The translations under genes and the position numbers were made by a program. From assembly GCF_003386665.1 (NCBI RefSeq), contig NZ_QTUB01000001.1:2170001-2234000 (forward strand): a DNA stretch of 64,000 nt, in the 5' to 3' direction. The notes under the pieces were generated by a model, which was not told where the DNA came from, made no database searches, and saw nothing but the letters and a program-made list of their open reading frames with translations. Of the stretch, positions 43,328 through 51,980 are shown in pieces (the first letter of the stretch is position 1; each line of letters starts with the position of its first letter). The DNA comes from Xenorhabdus cabanillasii. GTDB taxonomy: Bacteria; Pseudomonadota; Gammaproteobacteria; Enterobacterales; Enterobacteriaceae.

Positions 43328-43750
43328 TTAAAATTTCAGTGTCTCCTGACATTTCATTTTCAATGATTCATTTTCGGCATTACATGACGTTTGCCAATGT
43401 GTAATACCTGTTTTAATATCCTGAATCGGTTTTAAGATGGCATTGAGGCCATTGAGATTTTGTTTACCAAAGATAGTTATTTCTCCCATTTCTACAGTTA
43501 TAGTACTGATATAACGGCTATTGTGACCAGATGGAATAGAGGTATGGCCAGTGTTGCACTCTTTATAGCTTTCTGTTTCAAAACGGCAAATTTCAACACC
43601 GGATTTATAAGGTATAATAGCCTGGAGTGCATCAGTTAATGCTGCCTTTTGAATATAGCCTTGATAGCTGGGAATACCAATTGCACCAAGGATAGATACA
43701 ATTGCCATCACAACCATGACTTCCATTAATGTAAATCCTTGTTGATTCAT
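43328..43750 (-). CDS. ppdD: Type IV prepilin PpdD
   Basis: PpdD is a pilin-like subunit assembled by HofB and HofC after prepilin peptidase cleavage. The 140-residue product has a short leader MNQQG and cleavage before Phe6, giving FTLMEVMVVMAIVSILG. Glu is at position +5 of the mature protein, followed by a hydrophobic helix and the globular domain with at least four Cys. E. coli PpdD has 146 residues. It heads the minus-strand ppdD-hofB-hofC unit. In E. coli nadC follows upstream, but it is absent here. Confidence 0.92.
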   Translation of the reverse strand: MNQQGFTLMEVMVVMAIVSILGAIGIPSYQGYIQKAALTDALQAIIPYKSGVEICRFETESYKECNTGHTSIPSGHNSRYISTITVEMGEITIFGKQNLNGLNAILKPIQDIKTGITHWQTSCNAENESLKMKCQETLKF

Positions 43751-44091
43751 ATTATCTCCTTTTTATTTTCTTCTTTTATGTGTATTTCTGCGTATTCTCG
43801 CTATATTTTTTTCAGAACGATGCATAATTTTTAATATGAGTTGGTGCTAATAAGGATGGAGATATTTTAAAAAAAGAAAATGATGTTAGTAAATTTTTTG
43901 GAATTGGTTCGAAAAGATAACTATTGATTACATTTTTTACCGGGAAATTTTCGAGCTTGCTCGCAAATGGAAGCATGAGAGAAAATATCCCTCGATTGAA
44001 AATGCTAATATACTAATCTGTTACACTTTGAGCGATTGTCTTCCAATTTAGTGGAGAAATTAGCGATGGAACAGTTCTATGGAGTAAGAGA
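43751..44091. other. ppdD-ampD interval, nadC absent
   Basis: These 341 bases hold no gene. In E. coli the quinolinate phosphoribosyltransferase gene nadC lies here between ppdD and ampD. No nadC-like frame is visible on either strand. The region is AT-rich and contains only the two flanking promoters. Confidence 0.7.
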
Positions 44092-44643
44092 ATGAAGTTA
44101 AATGAAGGGTGGATTGATGATGCCAGAAAAGTTACTTCTCCACATTATGATTTGCGCCCGGAAGGTGAAATCCCATCATTACTTGTCATTCATAATATTA
44201 GCTTACCACCCGGTAAGTTTGGCGGGCCGTATATTGATCAGTTGTTTATGGGAACGTTGAATCCCAATGAAGATCCTTTCTTTGAAGAGATAAAAGGACT
44301 GTGTGTTTCTGCTCACTGTTTGATCCGTCGTGATGGTGAAGTTGTACAGTATGTTCCTTTCGATAAAAGAGCTTGGCATGCGGGTGTTTCCTGTTATTGT
44401 GATCGTGAAACGTGTAATGATTTTTCAATAGGTATTGAGTTAGAAGGGACGGATTACGAACCATTCACTGAAATCCAGTATTTTAAGTTGGTGGAAGTAA
44501 CTCAGCTACTTATCAAACAATACCCTGATATTCGTAACAATATTACAGGGCATAGTGATATCGCACCGGGTAGAAAAACCGACCCAGGGCCTTATTTTTA
44601 TTGGGAACATTATCGGCAATTATTGAAGGAGCGAGTTGGATGA
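44092..44643 (+). CDS. ampD: 1,6-anhydro-N-acetylmuramyl-L-alanine amidase AmpD
   Basis: AmpD removes the peptide from anhydromuropeptides in the cytoplasm during cell wall recycling and so keeps AmpR-regulated beta-lactamase low. The 183-residue product matches E. coli. The zinc ligands are His34, His154 and Asp164 (TGHSDIAPGRKTDPGP), all present. It overlaps ampE by four bases (ATGA). Confidence 0.96.
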   Translation: MKLNEGWIDDARKVTSPHYDLRPEGEIPSLLVIHNISLPPGKFGGPYIDQLFMGTLNPNEDPFFEEIKGLCVSAHCLIRRDGEVVQYVPFDKRAWHAGVSCYCDRETCNDFSIGIELEGTDYEPFTEIQYFKLVEVTQLLIKQYPDIRNNITGHSDIAPGRKTDPGPYFYWEHYRQLLKERVG

Positions 44644-45494
44644 CCCTCTTTATCCTATTGTTAATACTGGCATGGGAACGCATTTTTAAAATGGGAGACC
44701 ATTGGCAGCTGGAACCTTATCTGGCCCCTTTTTTTGCCAGAGTAAAATTATATTCACTGTGGGTAAGTTTAGGGATGACCTTTGTGGTTGTTTTTTTGAC
44801 CTGGAAACTCATTGGGGTTCTGAGTACAGTGGCTTTTGGTATGCCGGCAATTTTATTGTGCATCATGATTAGTTTGTTATGCGTTGGTGCGGGTTCTTTG
44901 CGTCATAGTTATCGTGAATATCTCCGAGCCGTGCGTATTGATGATTCAGATCAGCAAAATATCCATCTTACCCATTTGACAATGGGGCAAGGAATTCCAT
45001 TGAATACAACAAAAGATGAACGATTACGTGAAATACAGAACGCGTTAATCTGGATCAATTTCCGTTACTACCTTGCTCCAATTTTCTGGTTAGTCGTGAT
45101 GGGTGAATTTGGCCCGGCAATTTTGATGGGGTATGGTTTTTTAAGAGCTTATCAAGGATGGTTAGCAAGATATGGGACTACCGTACAACGTGCTCAATCA
45201 GGTGTTGATGCGCTATTAAATTGTCTGGATTGGCTCCCTGCACGTTTGGCTGGTATCGCTTATGCTCTGTTGGGACACGGTGAAAAGGCATTACCTGCCT
45301 GGATTGCATCACTCAGCGATTTGCGGACATCCCAATATAAGGTGGTCAGTCAATTGGCACAATTTGCATTGAGTAAGGAACCTCATCTGGATCTTTTGAA
45401 TACTCCCCTTGCAGCAGTGAAAATCGCGAAAAAAGCAACATTTACCATTGTGATCATTGTTGCCTTGTTGACGATTTATGGGGCGTTAGCCTAG
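44640..45494 (+). CDS. ampE: Regulatory signalling protein AmpE
   Basis: AmpE is an inner membrane protein co-transcribed with ampD and related to CobD-type membrane proteins; its role is not firmly known. The ATG at 44640 overlapping the ampD stop gives MTLFILLLILAWERIFKMG and exactly 284 residues, as in E. coli. About four membrane segments are seen, near 1-10, 40-70, 145-165 and at the C terminus (ATFTIVIIVALLTIYGAL). Confidence 0.94.
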   Translation: MTLFILLLILAWERIFKMGDHWQLEPYLAPFFARVKLYSLWVSLGMTFVVVFLTWKLIGVLSTVAFGMPAILLCIMISLLCVGAGSLRHSYREYLRAVRIDDSDQQNIHLTHLTMGQGIPLNTTKDERLREIQNALIWINFRYYLAPIFWLVVMGEFGPAILMGYGFLRAYQGWLARYGTTVQRAQSGVDALLNCLDWLPARLAGIAYALLGHGEKALPAWIASLSDLRTSQYKVVSQLAQFALSKEPHLDLLNTPLAAVKIAKKATFTIVIIVALLTIYGALA

Positions 45495-45531
45495 TTGAGA
45501 ACAGCCGCTTTGGGGCACAACATAAAAAAAC

Positions 45532-45567
45532 TCCCGCCTGGTGTCAGGTTTGACATATATGGCGGGA
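45532..45567 (-). terminator. Terminator facing the minus strand, possible aroP relic
   Basis: Stem TCCCGCC (45532-45538) and GGCGGGA (45561-45567) has A residues before it on the plus strand, hence a T run on the minus strand. No minus-strand gene is upstream, but in E. coli the minus-strand aroP lies just here. Confidence 0.5.
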
Positions 45568-45584
45568 ATTGCATGGAAAGGGCT

Positions 45585-45671
45585 TTATACCGTCCATTTT
45601 TCAGATTGCTTCTTTGATGGCTGTGAGCGTTCACTTGCTCCAGTGATGCAACTTGAAATCTATTGGTACAT
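45585..45671. repeat. Short ERIC derivative
   Basis: The sequence begins TTATACC and ends CTTGAAATCTATTGGTACAT, with the left half TTGCTTCTTTGATGGCTGTG as in the element at 3042-3164. The central core is deleted, leaving about 87 bases. Confidence 0.65.
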
Positions 45672-46490
45672 ATCAATTAGCCTGAACCTATTCCTATTCA
45701 TCCTTAATAGTTTTCCACCCTGAAAAGTTGGAATATTCCCTGAGTTGGCACTTAGTGTGACCACTTGAAGAAAATATCCATAACATTCTTGTTATTCCTG
45801 AGGGGAGGGTATTGCGTTCAAAGTGTCTTGTTGTTTTTTCTGACCATCCGTTTGCCACTACTGTGTAACTGAAGCTTCTATGTAACTTGAATATGGAACT
45901 CGCAATCTATCCAGTATATTGATTATGTATATCGAACATACAGTAGTAATTCTTCAGTTATGTTTGGATATTAGCCATTAGTGATTTTACCGTTAACATG
46001 ATTTTGTCGCTGTTATATTAAATAATTATATCCATTTCCTCTTTTTCTATGTGTTACAAACCAATAATAATGTATAAATTTAAATAATAAATAAACGAAT
46101 GAATTGATATACTAAATGAATTATAATATTGGATAATGAATTCGCGTTATGCCCTTAAATGCTTACTTATTTTATTGTCTAAAAGCCTGTTTAGTTATAA
46201 TTTTCTGATAAAAATTAAAATAATTTGTTAAAATTTGCAGGTTTTTATGATTTAGCCCAAGGTCTTTATAGACAGCTAGTGAATACTTTGTTACTTTATG
46301 GTCTGTATTCTAAATTGGTATTACCAATTGACTAAATCCCGACTAAATGAAGACAATTGAATGAGGTTGATTGTTCGAAAGTTAGTCTGAATATCCTGCC
46401 AAACAGGGTATAGGGATATAGTTCAAGTAACTAATTCACATAGAAATAGTTCGAAAGTAACATTTACTTACTGAATGGCTTACAGCAGAT
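45672..46490. other. ampE-pdhR interval, aroP absent; pdhR leader
   Basis: No gene is supported. E. coli has the aromatic amino acid permease gene aroP on the minus strand here. The 3' part contains a PdhR box at 46314-46328. It also has two copies of GTTCGAAAGT, at 46373-46382 and 46449-46458, whose role is unknown. Confidence 0.6.
46314..46328. promoter_or_regulatory. PdhR box upstream of pdhR
   Basis: ATTGGTATTACCAAT fits the PdhR operator consensus (ATTGGTnnnACCAAT) exactly. It lies 165 bases before the pdhR start, so PdhR probably autoregulates pdhR-aceEF-lpd as in E. coli. Confidence 0.85.
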
Positions 46491-47255
46491 ATGGCTTATA
46501 GCAAAATTCGCCAACCAAAGTTATCAGATGTGATTGAGCAACGTCTTGAACACCTCATTCTCGAAGGCTCATTACGTCCTGGAGAAAAGCTGCCGCCTGA
46601 GCGTGAACTGGCGAAGCAGTTCGAAGTATCACGCCCTTCATTGCGTGAAGCCATTCAAAAACTGGAAGCTAAAGGCTTTCTTTTCCGTCGTCAGGGTGGA
46701 GGAACGTTTGTACAGAATAATCTCTGGCAAAGTTTCAGTGATCCACTCGCCCAACTTATTGCAGAGAATCAAGAATCACAATTTGATCTCCTGGAAGCAC
46801 GTCATGCGCTGGAAGGTATTGCGGCTTATTATGCTGCTCTAAGGGGAACGGATGAAGATTTTAAACGTATTGAGAAAAAACACCTTGCTATTCAAGAAGC
46901 ACAACAATGCGGGGACATCAATGCGGAATCAGATGCTGTCTTGCAATATCAACTTGTTGTCACAGAAGCAGCCCATAATGTGGTATTGCTGCATTTATTG
47001 CGTTGTATGATCCCGATGCTGGAACAGAATATCCGGCGTAATTTCGAATTCATTTATACCCGCAAAGAAATGTTGGCAGCAGTAAGTAACCATAGAGCAG
47101 AGATTTTTCACGCAATAATGGCGAGAGAGCCGGAAAAAGCTCGTGAAGCTTCATATCGCCATTTGTCTTTTATAGAAGAAGTTTTATTGGATCTGACTCG
47201 TGAACATACTCGTCGTGAGCGCTCACTAAGACGGTTCCAACAACATCAGGACTAA
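46491..47255 (+). CDS. pdhR: Pyruvate-responsive GntR repressor PdhR
   Basis: PdhR represses the pyruvate dehydrogenase operon and is released by pyruvate. The 254-residue product (254 in E. coli) has the GntR winged helix at residues 10-75 ([18 protein letters not shown], then [20 protein letters not shown]) and a FadR-type C-terminal helical domain. It lies upstream of aceE, as in E. coli, behind its own operator. Confidence 0.97.
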   Translation: MAYSKIRQPKLSDVIEQRLEHLILEGSLRPGEKLPPERELAKQFEVSRPSLREAIQKLEAKGFLFRRQGGGTFVQNNLWQSFSDPLAQLIAENQESQFDLLEARHALEGIAAYYAALRGTDEDFKRIEKKHLAIQEAQQCGDINAESDAVLQYQLVVTEAAHNVVLLHLLRCMIPMLEQNIRRNFEFIYTRKEMLAAVSNHRAEIFHAIMAREPEKAREASYRHLSFIEEVLLDLTREHTRRERSLRRFQQHQD

Positions 47256-47331
47256 GAGCCTATCCCCCGGGGCGTCATGGATTAATACGATTTCCTAATG
47301 GAATTCCCAAATGGGATAGATTCTAAACTTG

Positions 47332-47365
47332 ACTGTACAGATCCTGGCTGCTGCGTCTGTACAGT
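47332..47365. other. Perfect 10-bp inverted repeat in the pdhR-aceE spacer
   Basis: ACTGTACAGA at 47332-47341 and TCTGTACAGT at 47356-47365 pair perfectly across a 14-base loop. TTGTTAGCTCTTTATTT follows, so it may act as an imperfect terminator after pdhR or as an RNA structure in the aceE leader. Confidence 0.55.
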
Positions 47366-47409
47366 TGTTAGCTCTTTATTTAAGGGTTTTAGCGGCAACA
47401 TATAGCAGG

Positions 47410-47465
47410 GCCTATCTTCCGGTCATGACTGACTGAATGTCAAAGGGTATGACCAGAAGATAGGC
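47410..47465. other. Long inverted repeat upstream of aceE
   Basis: GCCTATCTTCCGGTCAT at 47410-47426 and ATGACCAGAAGATAGGC at 47449-47465 pair at 16 of 17 positions across 22 bases. It ends 45 bases before the aceE start. No T run follows, so it is not a standard terminator. Confidence 0.6.
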
Positions 47466-47509
47466 TCCAAAACAACCATTAGAAATAGATAACAGATAAG
47501 GAACACACC

Positions 47510-50173
47510 ATGTCAGATATTTTGAAAAATGACGTGGATCCGATCGAAACTCGCGATTGGTTACAGGCGATCGAATCGGTCATCCGTGAAGAAGGTGTTG
47601 AACGCGCTCAATTCTTGATTGATCAAGTTTTGAACGAAGCACGTAAAGGTGGCGTTAATGTTGCGGCTGGTATTGCAAGCCGTGATTACATCAACACTAT
47701 TCCGGTTGAGAATGAGCCGGCTTACCCTGGTAATCTGGATTTGGAGCGCCGTATTCGTTCTGCTATTCGCTGGAATGCGATCATGACCGTTCTGCGTGCT
47801 TCCAAGAAAGATCTGGAGCTGGGCGGTCACATGGCTTCATTCCAGTCTTCCGCTACTGTTTATGAAGTTTGTTTTAACCATTTCTTCCGTGCTCGTAATG
47901 AGAATGATGGTGGCGATTTGGTTTATTTCCAGGGCCACATTTCTCCGGGCATTTATGCACGTGCATTCCTTGAAGGTCGTTTGACTGAAGAGCAGATGAA
48001 CAATTTCCGTCAGGAAATTGGCAGCAATGGTCTGTCTTCTTATCCACATCCAAAATTGATGCCTGATTTCTGGCAGTTCCCAACTGTTTCAATGGGCCTG
48101 GGGCCAATTTCTGCTATCTATCAGGCTAAGTTCCTGAAATATTTGGAACACCGGGGTCTGAAAGATACTTCTAAGCAAACCGTTTATGCTTTCCTGGGCG
48201 ACGGTGAGATGGATGAGCCAGAATCCAAAGGTGCGATCACTATCGCAACTCGTGAAAAGCTGGACAACCTGGTCTTCATCATCAACTGTAACCTGCAACG
48301 TCTTGATGGCCCAGTAACTGGTAACGGTAAAATTGTTAATGAACTGGAAGGCATTTTCGACGGTGCTGGCTGGCAGGTACTGAAAGTCTTGTGGGGTGAG
48401 CGTTGGGATGCACTGCTGCGTAAAGATACCAGCGGCAAACTGGTTCAACTGATGAATGAAACGCTGGATGGCGACTACCAGACATTCAAGTCTAAAAATG
48501 GCGCGTATGTTCGTGAGTACTTCTTCGGCCGTTACCCAGAAACTGCGGAATTGGTCAAGGATATGACTGATGACGAAATTTGGGCTCTGAACCGTGGTGG
48601 TCACGATCCTAAGAAAGTTTTCGCTGCACTGAAAAAAGCGCAGGAAACTACAGGTAAACCAACTGTAATCCTGGCTCAGACCATCAAGGGTTACGGCATG
48701 GGTGATACCGCTGAAGGTAAAAACATTGCTCATCAGGTTAAAAAAATGAACATGGAAGGCGTTCGTCAATTCCGTGATCGTTTCAATGTACCTGTATCTG
48801 ATGAGCAAATTGAAAACCTGCCATACGTGACTTTCGACAAAGACTCTGAAGAATCTAAATATCTGCATGAGCGTCGTAATGCACTGGGTGGTTACCTGCC
48901 AAGCCGTCGTATTAACTTCGACGAAAAACTGGATATCCCAGCTCTGGAAGATTTCAGCTCTCTGCTGGAAGAACAATCTAAAGAAATTTCTACCACTATC
49001 GCTTTCGTTCGTGCACTGAACATCATGCTGAAGAACAAGTCGATCAAAGATCGTCTGGTTCCAATCATTGCTGATGAAGCACGTACTTTTGGTATGGAAG
49101 GCCTGTTCCGTCAGATCGGTATCTACAGCCCGAATGGCCAGCAATATATTCCGCAAGACCGTGAGCAGGTTGCATACTATAAAGAAGATTCTAAAGGTCA
49201 GATCCTACAGGAAGGTATCAACGAGTTGGGTGCTGCATCGTCCTGGCTGGCTGCTGCAACTTCATACAGCACTAACAACCTGCCGATGATCCCATTTTAC
49301 ATCTACTATTCCATGTTCGGATTCCAGCGTATCGGTGATCTGTGCTGGGCCGCGGGTGACCAGCAGGCTCGTGGCTTCCTGATCGGTGGTACTTCTGGCC
49401 GTACAACTCTGAACGGTGAAGGTCTACAGCACGAAGATGGTCACAGCCATATTCAATCTCTGACTATCCCTAACTGTATCTCTTACGATCCAGCGTTTGC
49501 TTATGAAGTAGCTGTTATCATGCATGATGGTCTGGAGCGTATGTATGGTGAGAAACAAGAGAATATCTACTACTACATTACTACCCTGAACGAAAACTAC
49601 CACATGCCAGCAATGCCTGAAGGCGCTGAAGAAGGTATCCGTAAAGGTATCTACAAGCTGGAAAGCATGGAAGGCGTGAAAGGTAAAGTTCAGTTGTTAG
49701 GTTCTGGTTCTATCCTGCGTCACGTTCGTGAGGCAGCTAAGATCCTGTCTGACGAGTACGGCATTGGCTCTGACGTTTACAGCGTAACCTCCTTCACTGA
49801 ACTGGCTCGCGATGGTCAGGATTGTGAGCGCTGGAACATGCTGCATCCTTCAGAAGAACCACGGGTTCCTTACATTGCTCAGATCATGAACGATACACCA
49901 GCAGTCGCTTCTACTGACTACATGAAGCTGTTTGCTGAGCAGGTGCGTAACTTCGTACCAGCAAGCGAATTCCGTGTATTGGGTACTGACGGTTTCGGTC
50001 GTTCTGACAGCCGTGAAAATCTGCGTCATCACTTTGAAGTTGATGCTTCTTACGTGGTTGTTGCAGCTCTGGGTGAATTGGCTAAACGTGGCAAAGTTGA
50101 TGTGAAAGTGGTTGAAGAAGCAATCAAAAAATACAACATCAATCCAGAAAAAGTCAATCCACGTCTGGCATAA
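47510..50173 (+). CDS. aceE: Pyruvate dehydrogenase E1 component AceE
   Basis: AceE decarboxylates pyruvate with thiamine pyrophosphate and acetylates the lipoyl arms of AceF. The 887-residue homodimeric E1 has the same length as in E. coli. The TPP-binding GDGEMDEPESKGAI lies near residue 230, followed by INCNLQRLDGPV. It follows pdhR after 254 bases and aceF after 13. Confidence 0.98.
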   Translation: MSDILKNDVDPIETRDWLQAIESVIREEGVERAQFLIDQVLNEARKGGVNVAAGIASRDYINTIPVENEPAYPGNLDLERRIRSAIRWNAIMTVLRASKKDLELGGHMASFQSSATVYEVCFNHFFRARNENDGGDLVYFQGHISPGIYARAFLEGRLTEEQMNNFRQEIGSNGLSSYPHPKLMPDFWQFPTVSMGLGPISAIYQAKFLKYLEHRGLKDTSKQTVYAFLGDGEMDEPESKGAITIATREKLDNLVFIINCNLQRLDGPVTGNGKIVNELEGIFDGAGWQVLKVLWGERWDALLRKDTSGKLVQLMNETLDGDYQTFKSKNGAYVREYFFGRYPETAELVKDMTDDEIWALNRGGHDPKKVFAALKKAQETTGKPTVILAQTIKGYGMGDTAEGKNIAHQVKKMNMEGVRQFRDRFNVPVSDEQIENLPYVTFDKDSEESKYLHERRNALGGYLPSRRINFDEKLDIPALEDFSSLLEEQSKEISTTIAFVRALNIMLKNKSIKDRLVPIIADEARTFGMEGLFRQIGIYSPNGQQYIPQDREQVAYYKEDSKGQILQEGINELGAASSWLAAATSYSTNNLPMIPFYIYYSMFGFQRIGDLCWAAGDQQARGFLIGGTSGRTTLNGEGLQHEDGHSHIQSLTIPNCISYDPAFAYEVAVIMHDGLERMYGEKQENIYYYITTLNENYHMPAMPEGAEEGIRKGIYKLESMEGVKGKVQLLGSGSILRHVREAAKILSDEYGIGSDVYSVTSFTELARDGQDCERWNMLHPSEEPRVPYIAQIMNDTPAVASTDYMKLFAEQVRNFVPASEFRVLGTDGFGRSDSRENLRHHFEVDASYVVVAALGELAKRGKVDVKVVEEAIKKYNINPEKVNPRLA

Positions 50174-50186
50174 GAGGTAAAGATTA

Positions 50187-51776
50187 ATGTCTATCGAAAT
50201 TAACGTACCTGATATTGGTGCAGATGAAGTTGAAGTTACCGAGATTCTGGTGAAAGTTGGTGACACAGTAGAAGCAGAACAGTCACTAATCACTGTTGAA
50301 GGTGACAAAGCTTCCATGGAAGTCCCATCTCCACAGGCGGGAGTGGTTAAAGAAATCAAAATTGCGGTTGGTGATAAAGTTAAAACCGACAAACTAATCA
50401 TGATTTTTGAATCCGCAACGGGTGTTGCCGAAGCTGCACCAGCACAGCCGGAAGCAGCTTCGACAGCAGCGCTTGCAGCGGCTACAGCAGCAGAATTTGT
50501 AGCGGCTGAAAGCAAAGAAGTTGCCGTACCAGATATTGGTGGTGATGAAGTTGAAGTTACCGAAATCATGGTAAAAGTCGGTGACATCATCACTGAAGAG
50601 CAGTCACTGATCACCGTTGAGGGTGACAAAGCTTCTATGGAAGTTCCTGCTCCATTTGCCGGTACAGTGAAAGAGATCAAAATCGCAGCTGGCGATAAAG
50701 TGAAAACTGGTTCTCCGATCATGGTATTCGAAGTGGCCGGCGCAGCACCTGCGGCAGCTCCAGCAGCGGCTCCGGCTCCTGCGGCAGAACCTGCTAAAGC
50801 AGCACCAGCGCCAGTAGCCAGCCAGCCAGCAGAAGGAAAAAATGAGTTTGCAGAAAACGATGCTTACGTTCATGCAACTCCAGTTATTCGTCGTCTGGCA
50901 CGTGAATTTGGCGTAAATCTGGCTAAAGTAAAAGGAACTGGTCGTAAAGGTCGTATCCTGCGTGAAGACGTTCAGGCTTACGTGAAAGATGCAATCAAAC
51001 GTGCAGAAGCAGCACCTGCGGGTGGTGGTCTGCCGGGTATGCTGCCTTGGCCGAAAGTTGATTTCAGCAAGTTTGGTGAAATCGAAGAAGTTGAAATGAG
51101 TCGTATCCAGAAAATCTCCGGTGCTAACCTGAGCCGTAACTGGGTAATGATCCCTCACGTTAACCTGTTTGATGAAGCGGATATCACTGAAGTTGAAGAA
51201 TTCCGTAAGCAGCAGAATAAAGAAGCTGAGAAGAAACAGCTTGGCGTGAAGATCACTCCGCTGGTATTCGTTATGAAAGCGGCTGCGAAAGCGCTGGAAG
51301 CAATGCCTCGCTTTAACAGCTCTATTTCTGAAGATGGCCAGAAGCTGATCCTGAAAAAATACGTCAACATCGGTATCGCCGTTGATACACCTAACGGTCT
51401 GGTTGTTCCTGTATTCAAAGATGTTAATAAGAAAGGCATCATTGAACTATCAAGAGAACTGGCAGAAGTATCTAAGAAAGCGCGTGCTGGTAAGTTGACT
51501 GCTTCCGATATGCAGGGTGGTTGCTTCACTATCTCAAGCCTGGGGGGTATCGGTACAACCGGTTTTGCACCAATCGTGAATGCTCCAGAAGTGGCAATTA
51601 TGGGGCTGTCCCGTTCTTCTATGAAGCCTATCTGGAATGGCAAGGAATTCGTTCCTCGTCTGATTCTGCCTATGTCTCTGTCTTTCGACCACCGTGTGAT
51701 CGATGGAGCAGATGGTGCTCGTTTCATCACTTACATTAATCAATTGATGAGCGATATTCGCCATCTGGTGATGTAA
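50187..51776 (+). CDS. aceF: Dihydrolipoamide acetyltransferase AceF, two lipoyl domains
   Basis: AceF is the core E2 of pyruvate dehydrogenase and moves acetyl groups to CoA. The 529-residue product has two lipoyl domains with lipoylated Lys41 and Lys148 ([10 protein letters not shown]); E. coli has three and 630 residues. Ala/Pro-rich linkers follow each. The E1/E3-binding domain ([16 protein letters not shown]) and the catalytic domain with [12 protein letters not shown] at the end come next. It is 13 bases after aceE. Confidence 0.97.
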   Translation: MSIEINVPDIGADEVEVTEILVKVGDTVEAEQSLITVEGDKASMEVPSPQAGVVKEIKIAVGDKVKTDKLIMIFESATGVAEAAPAQPEAASTAALAAATAAEFVAAESKEVAVPDIGGDEVEVTEIMVKVGDIITEEQSLITVEGDKASMEVPAPFAGTVKEIKIAAGDKVKTGSPIMVFEVAGAAPAAAPAAAPAPAAEPAKAAPAPVASQPAEGKNEFAENDAYVHATPVIRRLAREFGVNLAKVKGTGRKGRILREDVQAYVKDAIKRAEAAPAGGGLPGMLPWPKVDFSKFGEIEEVEMSRIQKISGANLSRNWVMIPHVNLFDEADITEVEEFRKQQNKEAEKKQLGVKITPLVFVMKAAAKALEAMPRFNSSISEDGQKLILKKYVNIGIAVDTPNGLVVPVFKDVNKKGIIELSRELAEVSKKARAGKLTASDMQGGCFTISSLGGIGTTGFAPIVNAPEVAIMGLSRSSMKPIWNGKEFVPRLILPMSLSFDHRVIDGADGARFITYINQLMSDIRHLVM

Positions 51777-51781
51777 TGCGA

Positions 51782-51803
51782 AGGCCGGTAAATATGCCGG
51801 CCT
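51782..51803 (+). terminator. Hairpin after aceF
   Basis: AGGCCGG / CCGGCCT stem with an eight-base loop lies just after the aceF stop. A T run is lacking, so read-through to lpd may be partial. Confidence 0.5.
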
Positions 51804-51980
51804 AATAATTATGATCGTGACAGGTATTTTATACTTGTATCTGGCAGGTTGCGATTTCTGTCACGTTAACGCGCTTTTCAGGTTATTTACAATTCTGTAA
51901 ACTGCTCGCGGTGTGTACGTCCCGGTGGAATATGTTTTTTTTTTCGTCTGACCCGCCGGACAAATAATTAAGAGGTCATG

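Noticed and set aside
48089..49156. Long minus-strand frame (355 codons) inside aceE
   Set aside because: It is antisense to highly conserved aceE coding sequence, where codon bias keeps the reverse strand open.
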